NCBI GenBank assembly: GCA_963782045.1
Contig: CAWAIR010000013.1
Location: 1 to 64,000 of the forward strand
Length of the DNA: 64,000 nucleotides
Source of the DNA: CAVSRC01 sp963782045
GTDB lineage: Bacteria; Pseudomonadota; Alphaproteobacteria; Rhizobiales; Kaistiaceae
Direction of reading: 5' to 3'
The notes under the pieces were generated by a model, which saw only the letters and a program-made list of their open reading frames with translations, was not told the origin of the DNA and made no database searches. A program made the translations under genes and the position numbers. Positions 12,104-20,389 of this stretch are shown piece after piece (the stretch's first letter is position 1; every line of letters begins with the position of its first letter).

Positions 12104-13372
12104 TCAGAGGAGGGTAGAAGGCAGGAAGGTCACGATCTGCGGCAAGAACACCATCGCCAGGACGATCAACAACATCACGAACACGAAGGGCCAGACGACA
12201 ACCTTGTCTATCGAGACTTTTGCAATCGACGACGCGATGTAGAGCTGCAGACCCACGGGCGGCGTCACCGTGCCGATGAGAATCGTCACAATCACGATCA
12301 GCGCGAACTGCAGCTCGTTGAGATGGTAGAGCTTCACAAGCGGCATGAAGACCGGCACGAAAATGAGCATCGCTGCCGTGCCTTCGACGAACAGGCCAAC
12401 GATCATGAGCAGGACGACGACGATCAGGAGCAGGATCGTCGGGCTCGTCGTAATGCCCTGCAAGAAGCCCCCGACGATGAAACCGAACCCGTTGATGGTG
12501 AGCACAAATCCGAAGATCGCCGCCGACGCGAGGATGAAGACCGGCACCGCCGTCACTTCCGCCGTTTCGATGAGAAGTGGCAGCAGGTCGCTCAGCTTCA
12601 GCTCGCGATAGACGAAGAGCCCGATGATGAGCCCGTAGACGCAGGCAATCACACCGGCCTCCGTTGCCGTCGCCGCGCCGGAGAATATCCCTCCGAGAAT
12701 GATCACGGGAGCAAGCAGCGCCGGCAACGCCGGCAGGATGATCGCCGGGCCTTCGCGCCAGGGAATGCGCTCCTGGCGCGGATAGTCCTTGCGGCGCGCA
12801 ATGACGGCAACCACAGCCATCAGGGCAAGGCCGATGAGGATGCCGGGAACGACGCCGGCGATGAATAGCGCGCCAATCGACAGGTTGGTAAGCGCGCCGT
12901 AGATGACCATGACAATCGACGGCGGTATGATCGGCCCAATCGTCGCGGCGGCAGCGGTGATGCCCGCGGCAAAGCCCGGATCGTAGCCCTCCTTCTTCAT
13001 GGTCGGGATGATCATCGCGCCAAGCGCCGCCGCATCGGCCGAGGCGGAGCCGGATATCCCGGAGAAGAACATGCTGGCGACGACATTCACCTGTGCCGTC
13101 CCTCCGTGGAAATGTCCCACGAAGAACTGGGCGACCCTGACCAGACGGCTGGTCAGCCCTGCCCGGTTCATGATCACGCCGGCGAAAATAAAGAACGGCA
13201 CCGCAAGCAGCGTGAACGAATTCACCGCCCCGAGCATCCGTTCGGCCATGACGTTGATCGGCAGACCGGACATGAAGATGCTGAGGATTGAGGAAAGCAT
13301 CATGGAGCTGGCAACCGGGACACCCAGCAGCAGCAGCAGCATGAAGCTTCCAAAGAGAATGAGGATACCCAT
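12104..13372 (-). CDS. dctM: TRAP transporter large permease subunit (DctM type)
   Basis: Membrane subunit that carries out Na+-coupled substrate transport in a tripartite ATP-independent periplasmic (TRAP) system. The 422-residue product has about 12 hydrophobic helices and family signatures such as MLGAVNSFTLLAVPFFIFAG, FFSGISGSASADAAALG and IPPSIVMVIYG in the first half, and the matching TPPVGLQLYIAS in the second. It lies 32 bases downstream of dctQ. The substrate cannot be told from this subunit. Confidence 0.95.
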   Translation of the reverse strand: MGILILFGSFMLLLLLGVPVASSMMLSSILSIFMSGLPINVMAERMLGAVNSFTLLAVPFFIFAGVIMNRAGLTSRLVRVAQFFVGHFHGGTAQVNVVASMFFSGISGSASADAAALGAMIIPTMKKEGYDPGFAAGITAAAATIGPIIPPSIVMVIYGALTNLSIGALFIAGVVPGILIGLALMAVVAVIARRKDYPRQERIPWREGPAIILPALPALLAPVIILGGIFSGAATATEAGVIACVYGLIIGLFVYRELKLSDLLPLLIETAEVTAVPVFILASAAIFGFVLTINGFGFIVGGFLQGITTSPTILLLIVVVLLMIVGLFVEGTAAMLIFVPVFMPLVKLYHLNELQFALIVIVTILIGTVTPPVGLQLYIASSIAKVSIDKVVVWPFVFVMLLIVLAMVFLPQIVTFLPSTLL

Positions 13373-13404
13373 GGCAGCCGAACCTCATTGATGACGAACG
13401 GCCG

Positions 13405-13896
13405 CTAACGGCGTCGCAAGAAGCCGAGAATGAAGATGATTATCAAGATGCTGCCGACTGGCACCGCAAGGTAGAATACGACCTGGGGCGCCCCTTCGAT
13501 TGTGTAGAAATGCGAAAAGCGGTTTCGCCATGTGACGATGACGCCCGACCACAGCAGAAAGGCAAAGCAGATCAGGTCGACCAGGTGCCGAAAAACTTTG
13601 AGATACCGCTGGGTCCGCGGCGAGAACCTCAGAATCACCGCATCGACGCGAATGTGGCTGTCGTGTGCAACGGCAACCACGGCACCAAGAAAGGTCAGCC
13701 AGACAAAGAGATAACGTCCGACCTCCTCCGCCCACGCCTTCGGATTGTCGAAGACGAACCGCAGGACCACTTGCGTGAACGCGAGGATAACGGCCGCCGC
13801 CAGGCAGGCAGCGGCGAGAATGGAGAGGATGCGAACGCTTCTTCCGCTGGAAAGAGACCGCTCTGCATCCTCGTTCATTGTCGGATCAGCGCTCAC
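13405..13896 (-). CDS. dctQ: TRAP transporter small permease subunit (DctQ type)
   Basis: The 163-residue product has four predicted membrane helices, the first at about residues 25-47 and the second containing WAEEVGRYLFVWLTFLGAVVA, which is the hallmark of DctQ-like subunits, followed by HIRVD. Its start overlaps the dctP stop by four bases (ATGA type). An internal Met at 13878 could be the real start. With DctM it forms the inner-membrane transporter. Confidence 0.93.
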   Translation of the reverse strand: MSADPTMNEDAERSLSSGRSVRILSILAAACLAAAVILAFTQVVLRFVFDNPKAWAEEVGRYLFVWLTFLGAVVAVAHDSHIRVDAVILRFSPRTQRYLKVFRHLVDLICFAFLLWSGVIVTWRNRFSHFYTIEGAPQVVFYLAVPVGSILIIIFILGFLRRR

Positions 13897-14888
13897 TTAG
13901 TGTCGACGAGCATCTTGATCAGCTTGTCGGAGCCCGGCGCGCTCGTTGCGATTTCATCCCACAGCGGACGCATGGCAGTCGACCACGCGTTGATGTCCTG
14001 CGCGGCAACGACCTTGATGCCGTCCTTCTCCAGCGCTTTGTAAGCCGTGTCCTCGCCAGGGATCGAAATCGTGGTTTCCGCCCAGTCCGTGGCCTCCTTC
14101 GCCGCGTCCTTGATCACCTTCTTGTCGGCGTCGGATAGCGCGTTGAACTTGTCCTTATTCATGTCGATCAGCATCGAACCAAACATGTGACTGGTGCGGA
14201 CGAGCGACTTCGTGACCTCCTGGAACTTCATGTCGAGCGCCGCCTGGGCAGGGCTGTCGAGACCATCGGCCACGCCGGTCTGCATCGCCGTGTAGACTTC
14301 GCCCCAGGTGACGGGGGTCGGCTTGGCACCAAGCAGCTGGAACATGCGAATCCAGACCTTGTCCTCGGGCGAGCGCATCCTCAAGCCCTTCATGCCGGCA
14401 ACCGTGGTGACCGGATCGCCGCGGAACAACATGTCACGGAAGCCAAGGCCAACAAAGGCCAGCACCTCGGTATTGCTATTGGCGCGGACGCCATCGGTGA
14501 GCGCTTGGCCGAACGCACCGTGGAAAGCGTGCCGGGCCTGATCCCAGCTGTGGAAGATGAACGGCAGCGACGTCACTGCCATCGGGGGGTAGACCTTGTC
14601 GAGAATGCCGGTCGAGGTGACCGTCATGTCGATCGCCCCCTGGTTCAAAAGGTCGTAGGCCTCGCGTTCCTGGCCAAGCTGGGCGGCCGGAAAGACCTGG
14701 ATCGTGATACGGCCGTTCGTCTTTTCCTTCACCAGGTCGGCGAGCTTGTGGGCCATGAGATCCACTTCGCCGCCGACGGCGTGGTGATGCCCCAGACGGA
14801 ACGTTTCGGCATTCGCCGGGGTGGCCGCCAGCATGCCGGCGACCGTAGCGGAAATCATGGTTGCGCAGATCGCGCTGACTATCTTCAT
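13893..14888 (-). CDS. dctP: TRAP transporter substrate-binding protein (DctP type)
   Basis: Periplasmic receptor of the TRAP system. The 331-residue product has a signal peptide (residues 1-27, ending ATPANA) and the DctP family core: GRITIQVFPAAQLGQEREAY, the GLRMRSPEDKVWIRMFQLLG block with the Arg that normally clamps a ligand carboxylate, and PVTWGEVYTAMQTGVADGLD. This suggests a carboxylate-containing ligand. It follows the M24 peptidase gene by 63 bases and overlaps dctQ. Confidence 0.95.
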   Translation of the reverse strand: MKIVSAICATMISATVAGMLAATPANAETFRLGHHHAVGGEVDLMAHKLADLVKEKTNGRITIQVFPAAQLGQEREAYDLLNQGAIDMTVTSTGILDKVYPPMAVTSLPFIFHSWDQARHAFHGAFGQALTDGVRANSNTEVLAFVGLGFRDMLFRGDPVTTVAGMKGLRMRSPEDKVWIRMFQLLGAKPTPVTWGEVYTAMQTGVADGLDSPAQAALDMKFQEVTKSLVRTSHMFGSMLIDMNKDKFNALSDADKKVIKDAAKEATDWAETTISIPGEDTAYKALEKDGIKVVAAQDINAWSTAMRPLWDEIATSAPGSDKLIKMLVDTK

Positions 14889-14951
14889 GGCTTTTGTCCC
14901 CTTCTCGTCACTTCAAATCGGTGCGGCGCGGCTCCCCCGCAAAACCATTGT

Positions 14952-16085
14952 CTAGTAGTTGAGGACCTGTCCCATCACCGGCATTTCCCTGGGCGCCAGG
15001 CCGAGTGTCAGCAACCGGTATCCGGTGTCCGTGATCACCAGCAGATCCTCGGTATGGTAGGCGTTGCCCTCGTCCTTCACGGAAGGCTCGATGTTGATGA
15101 CCATGCCCGGGACGAGAGGCGTCTTGTCGCCCGGCCGGATCATCGGATTCTCGTGCAGTTCAACACCGAAGCTGTGCCCGATGTGCGGCATGTGGAACGG
15201 CAGCTTGTGCCGCTCAAACTCCTTCTTGCAGAAGAAGAAGACATCCTCGGCGAGCACGCCGGGCTTCATCATGTCGATCGTCGCCGCCTGAATGTCGACG
15301 AGCGAGGTATAGACTTCTTTCTGACGCTTGGTCGGATCACCGGCTGAATAGGTGCGGGCGAAATCACTCGCCCAGGCGCCATAGGTCCCGCCGACATCGA
15401 AGCGGATGACATCGCCGGGTTTCGGCACAACCGTCGGCGAGGCCATCGTGTGAGGATGCCCGGTGCGCGATCCGCTCGCGAAGCAGATGAACAGCGTTCC
15501 GTCAGCGCCATTTTCGATGATGTTGGTCGCGATCCTGTTGGCGATATCGCGCTCGCTGTCCCCTAGCTTGCTCGTCGCCATCGCATCCAGGATCGCACGG
15601 TGCGTCTGCTTTGTAGTCGCCTCCAGCAAAGCGACCTCGGAATCGTTCTTGACCACCCGCACCTTGGCGATCGCGTCCGTCGTGTCGACGAGCGTGACAT
15701 CCGGAAGCGCCACTCGCAGCCGCTCGAACGAAGCAGCCGGGATGTACTGCATATCGATGCCGATCTTGCCCTTGTTGAGGCCGGCACTTTTCATCGCAGC
15801 GACCAGCGCATCGATCGGATTGTCAACGAACTCCGTATAGGTCCGCACGTCGCCAATCCAGCTTTCCTCGCGCGTCAGCGTTTCTTCGATGCTGCAGACG
15901 ACGATGAACGGCTCGCCACTCTTGGGAAGGACGGCAAACGCTTGCCGTGGTCGGATCTGCTTCACCGTCAGGACAAACGCGCCGCTAACATAGGCGAAGT
16001 TCTCCGGGCTCACGGCGACGATTCCGTCGAGATCCAATTTCGCCGGGAGCTTCTGCAAGGCGGAGTTCGTGGTTCTTTGCGGCAT
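14952..16085 (-). CDS. M24 family metallopeptidase (Xaa-Pro aminopeptidase/creatinase-like)
   Basis: Pita-bread fold hydrolase. From the Met at 16085 (MPQRTTNSALQKL) the product is 377 residues. It has an N-terminal creatinase-type domain (residues 1-150) and a C-terminal M24 domain with all five usual metal ligands: Asp in RFDVGG, Asp in ASDFART, His in GHSFGVELHE, Glu in INIEPS and Glu in TEDLLVI. It is therefore probably an active metallo-hydrolase rather than a metal-free creatinase. It heads the dctPQM operon, so it may hydrolyse the imported compound. A longer start at 16130 has no ribosome site. Confidence 0.85.
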   Translation of the reverse strand: MPQRTTNSALQKLPAKLDLDGIVAVSPENFAYVSGAFVLTVKQIRPRQAFAVLPKSGEPFIVVCSIEETLTREESWIGDVRTYTEFVDNPIDALVAAMKSAGLNKGKIGIDMQYIPAASFERLRVALPDVTLVDTTDAIAKVRVVKNDSEVALLEATTKQTHRAILDAMATSKLGDSERDIANRIATNIIENGADGTLFICFASGSRTGHPHTMASPTVVPKPGDVIRFDVGGTYGAWASDFARTYSAGDPTKRQKEVYTSLVDIQAATIDMMKPGVLAEDVFFFCKKEFERHKLPFHMPHIGHSFGVELHENPMIRPGDKTPLVPGMVINIEPSVKDEGNAYHTEDLLVITDTGYRLLTLGLAPREMPVMGQVLNY

Positions 16086-16327
16086 GAAATTCACTGGCGT
16101 CTCCTTGGCGTGCGGGCCCCCGCTAAGCATGCGTCACAAGAAGGTTGCAATCGCACGCAGCCTGCGAGGCCGAACGAAGCGGGAAATAAAATATTTACAG
16201 CATTTCGCCATGACGTCACGCATAAATTATCGGCGATATGTGCAAAATTTTCTGGCTTTCTGCGTGACGGCTTGCGTCGCAATGCACGCGCGGATAATTG
16301 ACGGATTGCAGCGACAGGCGAGAAACG
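16086..16327 (+). promoter_or_regulatory. Divergent promoter region, AT-rich
   Basis: Spacer between the minus-strand M24-dctPQM operon and the plus-strand regulator gene. It is clearly richer in A+T (16185-16255) than its surroundings and contains the 8-bp palindrome TGACGTCA at 16211-16218. The regulator next to it probably controls both directions, but no clear -35/-10 pair or long operator is visible. Confidence 0.4.
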
Positions 16328-16846
16328 ATGAAGAAAGCCGACCAGAAGACCCGCGGTCAATGGGAGAGCATCTACGACGCCCGCGCCGGGGCAATGACCC
16401 AGTTCGAGCTCAGCCTCATCGTCGCCAAGAATGCCTTCGAGCAGTGGGTCATGCGGTGCGGTGCGGCCGCTGGCGCCAATGGCCTGTCGCCACTGGACCT
16501 GCTCGTCCTTCACATGATCAAGCTCAAGGATCGGAAGAAGCGCGTTTCCGACATCTGCTTCGCTCTGAAGGTCGAGGACACCCACACCGTGTCATACGCG
16601 ATCAAGAAGATGACAAAGGCCAAGCTAGTCGAAAGCGAGAAGATCGGGACCGAGACTTTCTTCTCGGTCACGCCGGCCGGTCTCGACTTGATCGAGTGCT
16701 ATGCCGATGTACGAAGGCGCTGCCTGATCCAGTCGCTGACGGTATTGGCCGACACCGAGCCCGATCTGGCGGCTCTCGCCGATATGCTGCGGGCACTTTC
16801 CGGCTTCTACGAGCAGGCCGCACGGCGGGCTGAGACAACCCTATGA
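16328..16846 (+). CDS. Winged-helix (MarR-like) transcriptional regulator
   Basis: The 172-residue product (start ATG at 16328) has a long N-terminal helix, then a winged helix-turn-helix at about residues 55-125: LSPLDLLVLHMIKLKDRKKR, VSDICFALKVEDTHTVSYAIKKMTKAKLV and a wing SEKIGTETFFSVTPAGLDLIE. The C-terminal helices would dimerise. It is transcribed away from the M24-TRAP operon, the classical arrangement for a local regulator. The ligand is unknown. Confidence 0.8.
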   Translation: MKKADQKTRGQWESIYDARAGAMTQFELSLIVAKNAFEQWVMRCGAAAGANGLSPLDLLVLHMIKLKDRKKRVSDICFALKVEDTHTVSYAIKKMTKAKLVESEKIGTETFFSVTPAGLDLIECYADVRRRCLIQSLTVLADTEPDLAALADMLRALSGFYEQAARRAETTL

Positions 16847-17034
16847 CGCCAGACGGGCCAGTCCCGCGAGGTCGGCCGCCGGCGATCGGAGAAAGAGGCG
16901 GTCGGCTCTCGCATGCAAACGCGAGGATGCCTCGGGCAGGGCCACCCAACATTTGGACGGGCAAACCGACGCGCGGGTTTTCGACGCCGTTATCTCCAAA
17001 CCGCACTTTTGTCCGCGCAGCGCAGGAGTGAGCA

Positions 17035-17760
17035 ATGGACGTGCCGTATGGTGAGGTCTTTTCGACATTTGCGATTGCCGGGCGTTGTCCGGATACCGGC
17101 AAATTCGGCGTGGCGATCGCAACCAATCCGATCGGTGTCGGCGCTCGCTGCCCCTTTGTGCGTTCCAACCTCGGTGTGGTCGTCACCATGGCGGTCACCG
17201 ATCCGCGCCTCGGCCCGTTCGGACTGAGGCTTCTCGAACTCGGCTACTCAGCGCATCGTGTGCTCGACGAGATCATCGCCAGCGATCCGCACATTGCCCA
17301 TCGCCAGATCTGCGTCATCGACGTTGACGGCAATGCGGTCGCCAATACCGGCGACGCCAATATGAACTGGTCGGGGCATTTCACTGCCCCCAACATGGTC
17401 GCGATGGGCAACTACCTGACATCCGAGCGGACAGCCGCCGACATGGCAGGCTTATTTCAGGCAAGCGCGGGCGAAGACCTCGAGGCGCGCCTGATGCGGG
17501 CCCTCGAGGCCGGCCGCGATGCCGGTGGCCAGCATGGCGGGCAGCACTCCGCCGCACTGATCGTCTACGGCAAATACCCCTACCCGCTTGTCGATCTCCG
17601 CGTCGACGAGCATGCGGAGCCGATCGGCGAGCTGCGGCGCATCTTCGATCTATATCGCCCGCAGATCGACTATTACGCGACACGACCAGCAGACCCCGCC
17701 GGTCTCGGGCGCCTCGATGACTGGCTTGCCGCCCGCCCGGCACCGGAGGCTGCGGCATGA
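17035..17760 (+). CDS. DUF1028 family protein (Ntn-hydrolase-like)
   Basis: A 241-residue protein of the DUF1028 family, predicted to share the N-terminal-nucleophile hydrolase fold. Recognisable blocks are STFAIAGRCPDTGKFGVAIA, the NIGVG-type turn NPIGVGARCPF, and DANMNWSGHFTAPNMVAMGN with the usual G-N-L-x2 pattern following. Family members are often encoded near RidA proteins, amidases and peptidases, as here. Activity is not established. It starts 188 bases after the regulator gene; that gap holds nothing identifiable. Confidence 0.85.
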   Translation: MDVPYGEVFSTFAIAGRCPDTGKFGVAIATNPIGVGARCPFVRSNLGVVVTMAVTDPRLGPFGLRLLELGYSAHRVLDEIIASDPHIAHRQICVIDVDGNAVANTGDANMNWSGHFTAPNMVAMGNYLTSERTAADMAGLFQASAGEDLEARLMRALEAGRDAGGQHGGQHSAALIVYGKYPYPLVDLRVDEHAEPIGELRRIFDLYRPQIDYYATRPADPAGLGRLDDWLAARPAPEAAA

Positions 17761-18064
17761 CGATCATGGTCGTCGCACGCTTGCCCGCGGACGAAGATGA
17801 GCGGCTCGGCCCTGCCCATCCCGGCGACCTCGAACTGGGCAGCTTTCTGCTCGAGGAACGGCGCCCCGGTAGGGGGCAGTTTCTGAATATTCGCGCTAGC
17901 GCGGCTCGGCTGCATCCGGCAGCGTCAGACCGACGCCGAGGCCGGTCATGCACTAACAACCAAACTGGACCAGTCAGATCGGGCCGCTCAGAACAATTCG
18001 TCGCCGGTCTCAAGTCCGCAACCACCTAGTTCAAACCCACGCTTGCAAGACTGGAGCAAACGCC
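17761..18064 (+). other. Spacer with no supported gene
   Basis: About 300 bases between the DUF1028 and RidA genes. An open frame overlapping the DUF1028 stop (17757-18029, 90 codons) has no recognisable family and shifts into Arg/Ser-rich sequence typical of non-coding GC-rich DNA. I see no terminator or repeat in it. Confidence 0.4.
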
Positions 18065-18409
18065 ATGGTTGATCGCCACGAAACCAACGCGCGGATGAGC
18101 GCCGCCGTCGTCCACGCCGGCACGGTCTATCTGGCCGGGCAGGTGGCCGATGATCCCGGCGCCGAAATCGCCACGCAGACCAGCCAGGTGCTAGCCAAGA
18201 TCGAGCGCCTGCTCAAACTTGCCGGCTCCGACAAGTCGAAGCTGCTCTCGGCCACCATCTGGCTGACCGACATGCGCTACTTCGCGGATATGAACGCGGT
18301 GTGGGATGCGTGGGTGCCAAGCGGACAAGCGCCAGCGCGGGCCTGCATCGGAACACCGCTGGCCAACCCGAACTTCAAAATCGAGATTGGCATCATCGCG
18401 GCCGTGTAG
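18065..18409 (+). CDS. RidA family protein (reactive imine deaminase-like)
   Basis: The 114-residue product has the YjgF/YER057c/UK114 fold signatures: VVHAGTVYLAGQVADDPGAEIATQTSQVL, LLSATIWLTDMRYFADMNAVWDAW and the C-terminal PARACIGTPLANPNFKIEI. The Arg of PARAC sits at the position that binds the substrate carboxylate in active RidA enzymes. RidA hydrolyses enamine/imine intermediates to ketoacids and ammonia. Next to DUF1028 and an amidase remnant it fits a nitrogen-compound catabolic set. Confidence 0.9.
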   Translation: MVDRHETNARMSAAVVHAGTVYLAGQVADDPGAEIATQTSQVLAKIERLLKLAGSDKSKLLSATIWLTDMRYFADMNAVWDAWVPSGQAPARACIGTPLANPNFKIEIGIIAAV

Positions 18410-18421
18410 CCGGTTTGTCCG

Positions 18422-18628
18422 TCAGGCGAGGATCGCCTCGGCCTTCCTGGCGAAATCGAGCAGCATGCGGTCATTTCCGCGGGCAGCAACAATCTGCAGC
18501 CCGACCGGCAGGTTGTCGCGTCCGCGGCCGCATGGGATCGACAGAGCGGGCGTTCGCGCGTGGTTGCTTCCCGGGGCCCGCGGGAGGCTGGGACCAATCC
18601 CGCCCACCTCCGCTTGAAAGGTGCCCAC
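18422..18628 (-). pseudogene. Amidase C-terminal remnant
   Basis: Reading the minus strand, the last ~43 codons give TPALSIPCGRGRDNLPVGLQ followed by IVAARGNDRMLLDFARKAEAIL, the C-terminal end of amidase-signature enzymes (usually NLAGLPALSIPCG...LPVGLQIVG...). The catalytic Ser-cisSer-Lys region is missing. Upstream of about position 18550 the frame is unrelated. It is a truncated amidase gene facing the RidA gene. Confidence 0.7.
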
Positions 18629-18710
18629 CGCCGAGAGTGGTTGTTCAGCGATGCCGAGGTCGGCCGGCTGCTCAGTGCCGGCGATTGCTCAATTCCTGCC
18701 CACAAACAAA

Positions 18711-18736
18711 TGGCCCCGGCCTTGCGACCGGGGCCA
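18711..18736 (-). terminator. Strong hairpin, terminator-like
   Basis: Perfect 9-bp stem TGGCCCCGG (18711-18719) and CCGGGGCCA (18728-18736) with an 8-base loop. On the minus strand it is followed by TTTGTTTGTG, like an intrinsic terminator; on the plus strand by an A-rich stretch. No minus-strand gene ends into it, so its natural direction is unclear; it may be left from the lost part of the amidase locus. Confidence 0.5.
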
Positions 18737-18994
18737 AAGTATAAGGACGAGGTTCCCACGAAAGCCGACATTTAGACGGAAACCTCAATGTGTTTCGTAA
18801 GCTTCGGCGCCTCGTCCGTACACCACCCCAATTGGGGGGGTTGACACCCCTTCCGGCTCCTTCCGCGCCAAGCCGTTCAAAGCTGCACGATCCGCTTAAC
18901 CCCCCGTCAAACCCAACCGGACTTCGCCCGCCACGAAAACACGCGATGGGCGTTTGATGTCGTGGGGCTAACAGAGAAGTGGAAGGAGCAAACG

Positions 18995-19606
18995 ATGAAG
19001 ACTTCCCGGCGCTTTGTACTTGCGACTGCGGCGATGCTCGCCGGCGCCGCCGCGCCGGCTATGGCGCTCGACCTCAATGTCGGCGGCGTCGGCGTCAGCG
19101 CCGGCAGCAGCGGCAACGGCGGCACATCGGTTTCGACCGGCACCGGCGGCACGTCTGCCAGCGCCACGGTCGGCGGCGGCAACAACGTCGGCAGCGTCAG
19201 CGTCGGCTCGGGCGGCACCAGCGCCAACGCCCAGGTCGATACCAACAGCGGCAACCTGGCAAACGTCACCACCAACAACGGCTCGCCCAGCGCCACCGTC
19301 AATCTCGGCGGCACCGGTGTCGGCGGCGCCAACGGCACCATCAACGGCGTGACCGGTCCGCTCGGCAACCTACTCGATGGCGTCAACGTCGGTGCCCTGC
19401 CCGGCGCCGGTGGTGGTGCCGGTGGCGGAGCTGGCGGCGGTGGCGCTGCCGGCGCCAGGGCCGGCGCCCGGGTGGCCGCGGCCTATTCCGGCCTGTCCGG
19501 GGGCGACCAGCAGCAGATCCGGATCAAGTGCAGGACGGTTCTGAGCAGCCCGCACCGGTTCAACGCGCAGACGATCGCGCTCTGCCGGCTGATCTCCAAC
19601 ATGTAG
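18995..19606 (+). CDS. Secreted Gly/Ser-rich protein with C-terminal two-Cys motif (paralogue 2)
   Basis: Function unknown. The 203-residue product starts at ATG 18995 behind GGAAGGAG. Signal peptide at residues 1-25 (cleavage after PAMA), mature end LDLNVGGVGVSAGS, then about 110 residues of Gly/Ser/Thr/Asn/Val repeats such as GGTSASATVGGG, a Gly/Ala linker, and a C-terminal domain with C-x3-L-x2-P-x2-F-x3-T-x2-L-C (CRTVLSSP...TIALC). The repeats look beta-prone and the tail helical with a likely disulfide. It is a tandem paralogue of the next gene. Confidence 0.88.
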   Translation: MKTSRRFVLATAAMLAGAAAPAMALDLNVGGVGVSAGSSGNGGTSVSTGTGGTSASATVGGGNNVGSVSVGSGGTSANAQVDTNSGNLANVTTNNGSPSATVNLGGTGVGGANGTINGVTGPLGNLLDGVNVGALPGAGGGAGGGAGGGGAAGARAGARVAAAYSGLSGGDQQQIRIKCRTVLSSPHRFNAQTIALCRLISNM

Positions 19607-19627
19607 CCCGTCGAAGAGACCGATGGC

Positions 19628-19663
19628 AAAAGAGCCGCCGCACGCCAATTGCGGCGGCTCTTT
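19628..19663 (+). terminator. Intrinsic terminator after paralogue 2
   Basis: Stem of 14 perfect base pairs (19629-19642 with 19650-19663) with a 7-base loop; the 3' arm ends in CTCTTT. It lies 22 bases after the stop at 19606 and separates the two tandem paralogues, so each has its own transcript. Confidence 0.8.
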
Positions 19664-19780
19664 CATGGGCGGACCAAGGCCCACCACACCGTCACAAAAC
19701 TGGCACGTGTGCGCACGCAACGATTTCGCGTGGTTAACGTTTCCTTCCGGGGGTGATTTCAAGAGCGGAAGGAGCAATCT

Positions 19781-20329
19781 ATGAAGACCATGCGATTACT
19801 AGCATTTGCGTCTGCCGCACTTTTGCTCGGCGCGTCCATTCCAGCGACGGCCCTCGATATCAACGCTGGCGGCGCCAATATCAGCGCCGGAACCGGGAGT
19901 AACGGCGGCGTGTCGGCCTCTGCCGAAGCCGGCGGCGTCTCGGCCACAGCGACCGTTGGCGGTGGCTCGAACGTCGCCGCGGCGAGCGTGCAGACCGGCG
20001 GCAATGGTATCCGTGCTCAGGTCGACACCAGAGGCGGCGATCTGCTGAACCTCAATTCGACCGGCACCTCGACCGGCGCCAATGCCCATCTCGGCGGCCT
20101 GCTCGGCAGTGGCGGCACGCCCGGTGGCGGGGGCACGCCCGGCGGTGGCGGCGCGCGCGGCGTGACCGGAAGCGGCGGTGGCTCGAGCATCGCCGCGTCC
20201 TATTTGAGCCTGTCCGGAGCCGATCAGCGGCGCATCAAGCTGCAATGCCGGACGGTTCTCAACAATCCGGCCCACTACAACAGGCAGACGATCAGGCTCT
20301 GCGGGATCATCAGGAATCTCGGAGCCTGA
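19781..20329 (+). CDS. Secreted Gly/Ser-rich protein with C-terminal two-Cys motif (paralogue 3)
   Basis: Function unknown. The 182-residue product begins MKTMRLLAFASAALLLGASI behind GGAAGGAGC. Cleavage after PATA gives mature LDINAGGANISAGTG, closely matching the mature start of the upstream paralogue. A Gly/Ser/Ala repeat region is followed by a GGGGTPGGGG linker and the C-terminal domain SLSGADQRRIKLQ then C-x3-L-x2-P-x2-Y-x3-T-x2-L-C. Tandem duplication with retention of the tail suggests selection on both parts. Confidence 0.88.
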   Translation: MKTMRLLAFASAALLLGASIPATALDINAGGANISAGTGSNGGVSASAEAGGVSATATVGGGSNVAAASVQTGGNGIRAQVDTRGGDLLNLNSTGTSTGANAHLGGLLGSGGTPGGGGTPGGGGARGVTGSGGGSSIAASYLSLSGADQRRIKLQCRTVLNNPAHYNRQTIRLCGIIRNLGA

Positions 20330-20349
20330 GCCACAGATAGAGGCGGAAA

Positions 20350-20377
20350 GGGCCGTCGCGAGGCATCGCGGCGGCCC
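20350..20377. terminator. Bidirectional hairpin between converging genes
   Basis: Inverted repeat GGGCCGTCGCG (20350-20360) and CGCGGCGGCCC (20367-20377), 11 pairs with one G-U, loop of 6. It lies between the converging paralogue 3 and folD and probably ends both transcripts. No U-run. Confidence 0.55.
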
Positions 20378-20389
20378 AATCGTCGAACT

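Noticed and set aside
11414..12868. Plus-strand open frame of 484 codons
   Set aside because: It runs across the IS3 scrap and half of dctM, with long His/Asp/Glu/Arg-rich stretches typical of antisense of membrane-protein genes.
17757..18029. Open frame of 90 codons overlapping the DUF1028 stop
   Set aside because: No family resemblance, composition shifts to Arg/Ser midway, and the opposite strand is just as open. Not enough to call a gene.
18841..18870. TTGACA as -35 box for the 18995 gene
   Set aside because: TTGACA at 18841 lies inside a GC hairpin-like stretch and no acceptable -10 element follows at 16-18 bases.
19050..20200. CRISPR-like or minisatellite DNA in the Gly/Ser-rich genes
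   Set aside because: The repetition is at protein level (Gly-Gly-x-Ser) with irregular spacing; there are no constant repeats with unique spacers.
18995..20329. RiPP (modified peptide) precursors in the tandem Gly-rich genes
   Set aside because: They have Sec-type signal peptides, are about 200 residues, and no modification enzyme or peptidase-transporter gene lies nearby.
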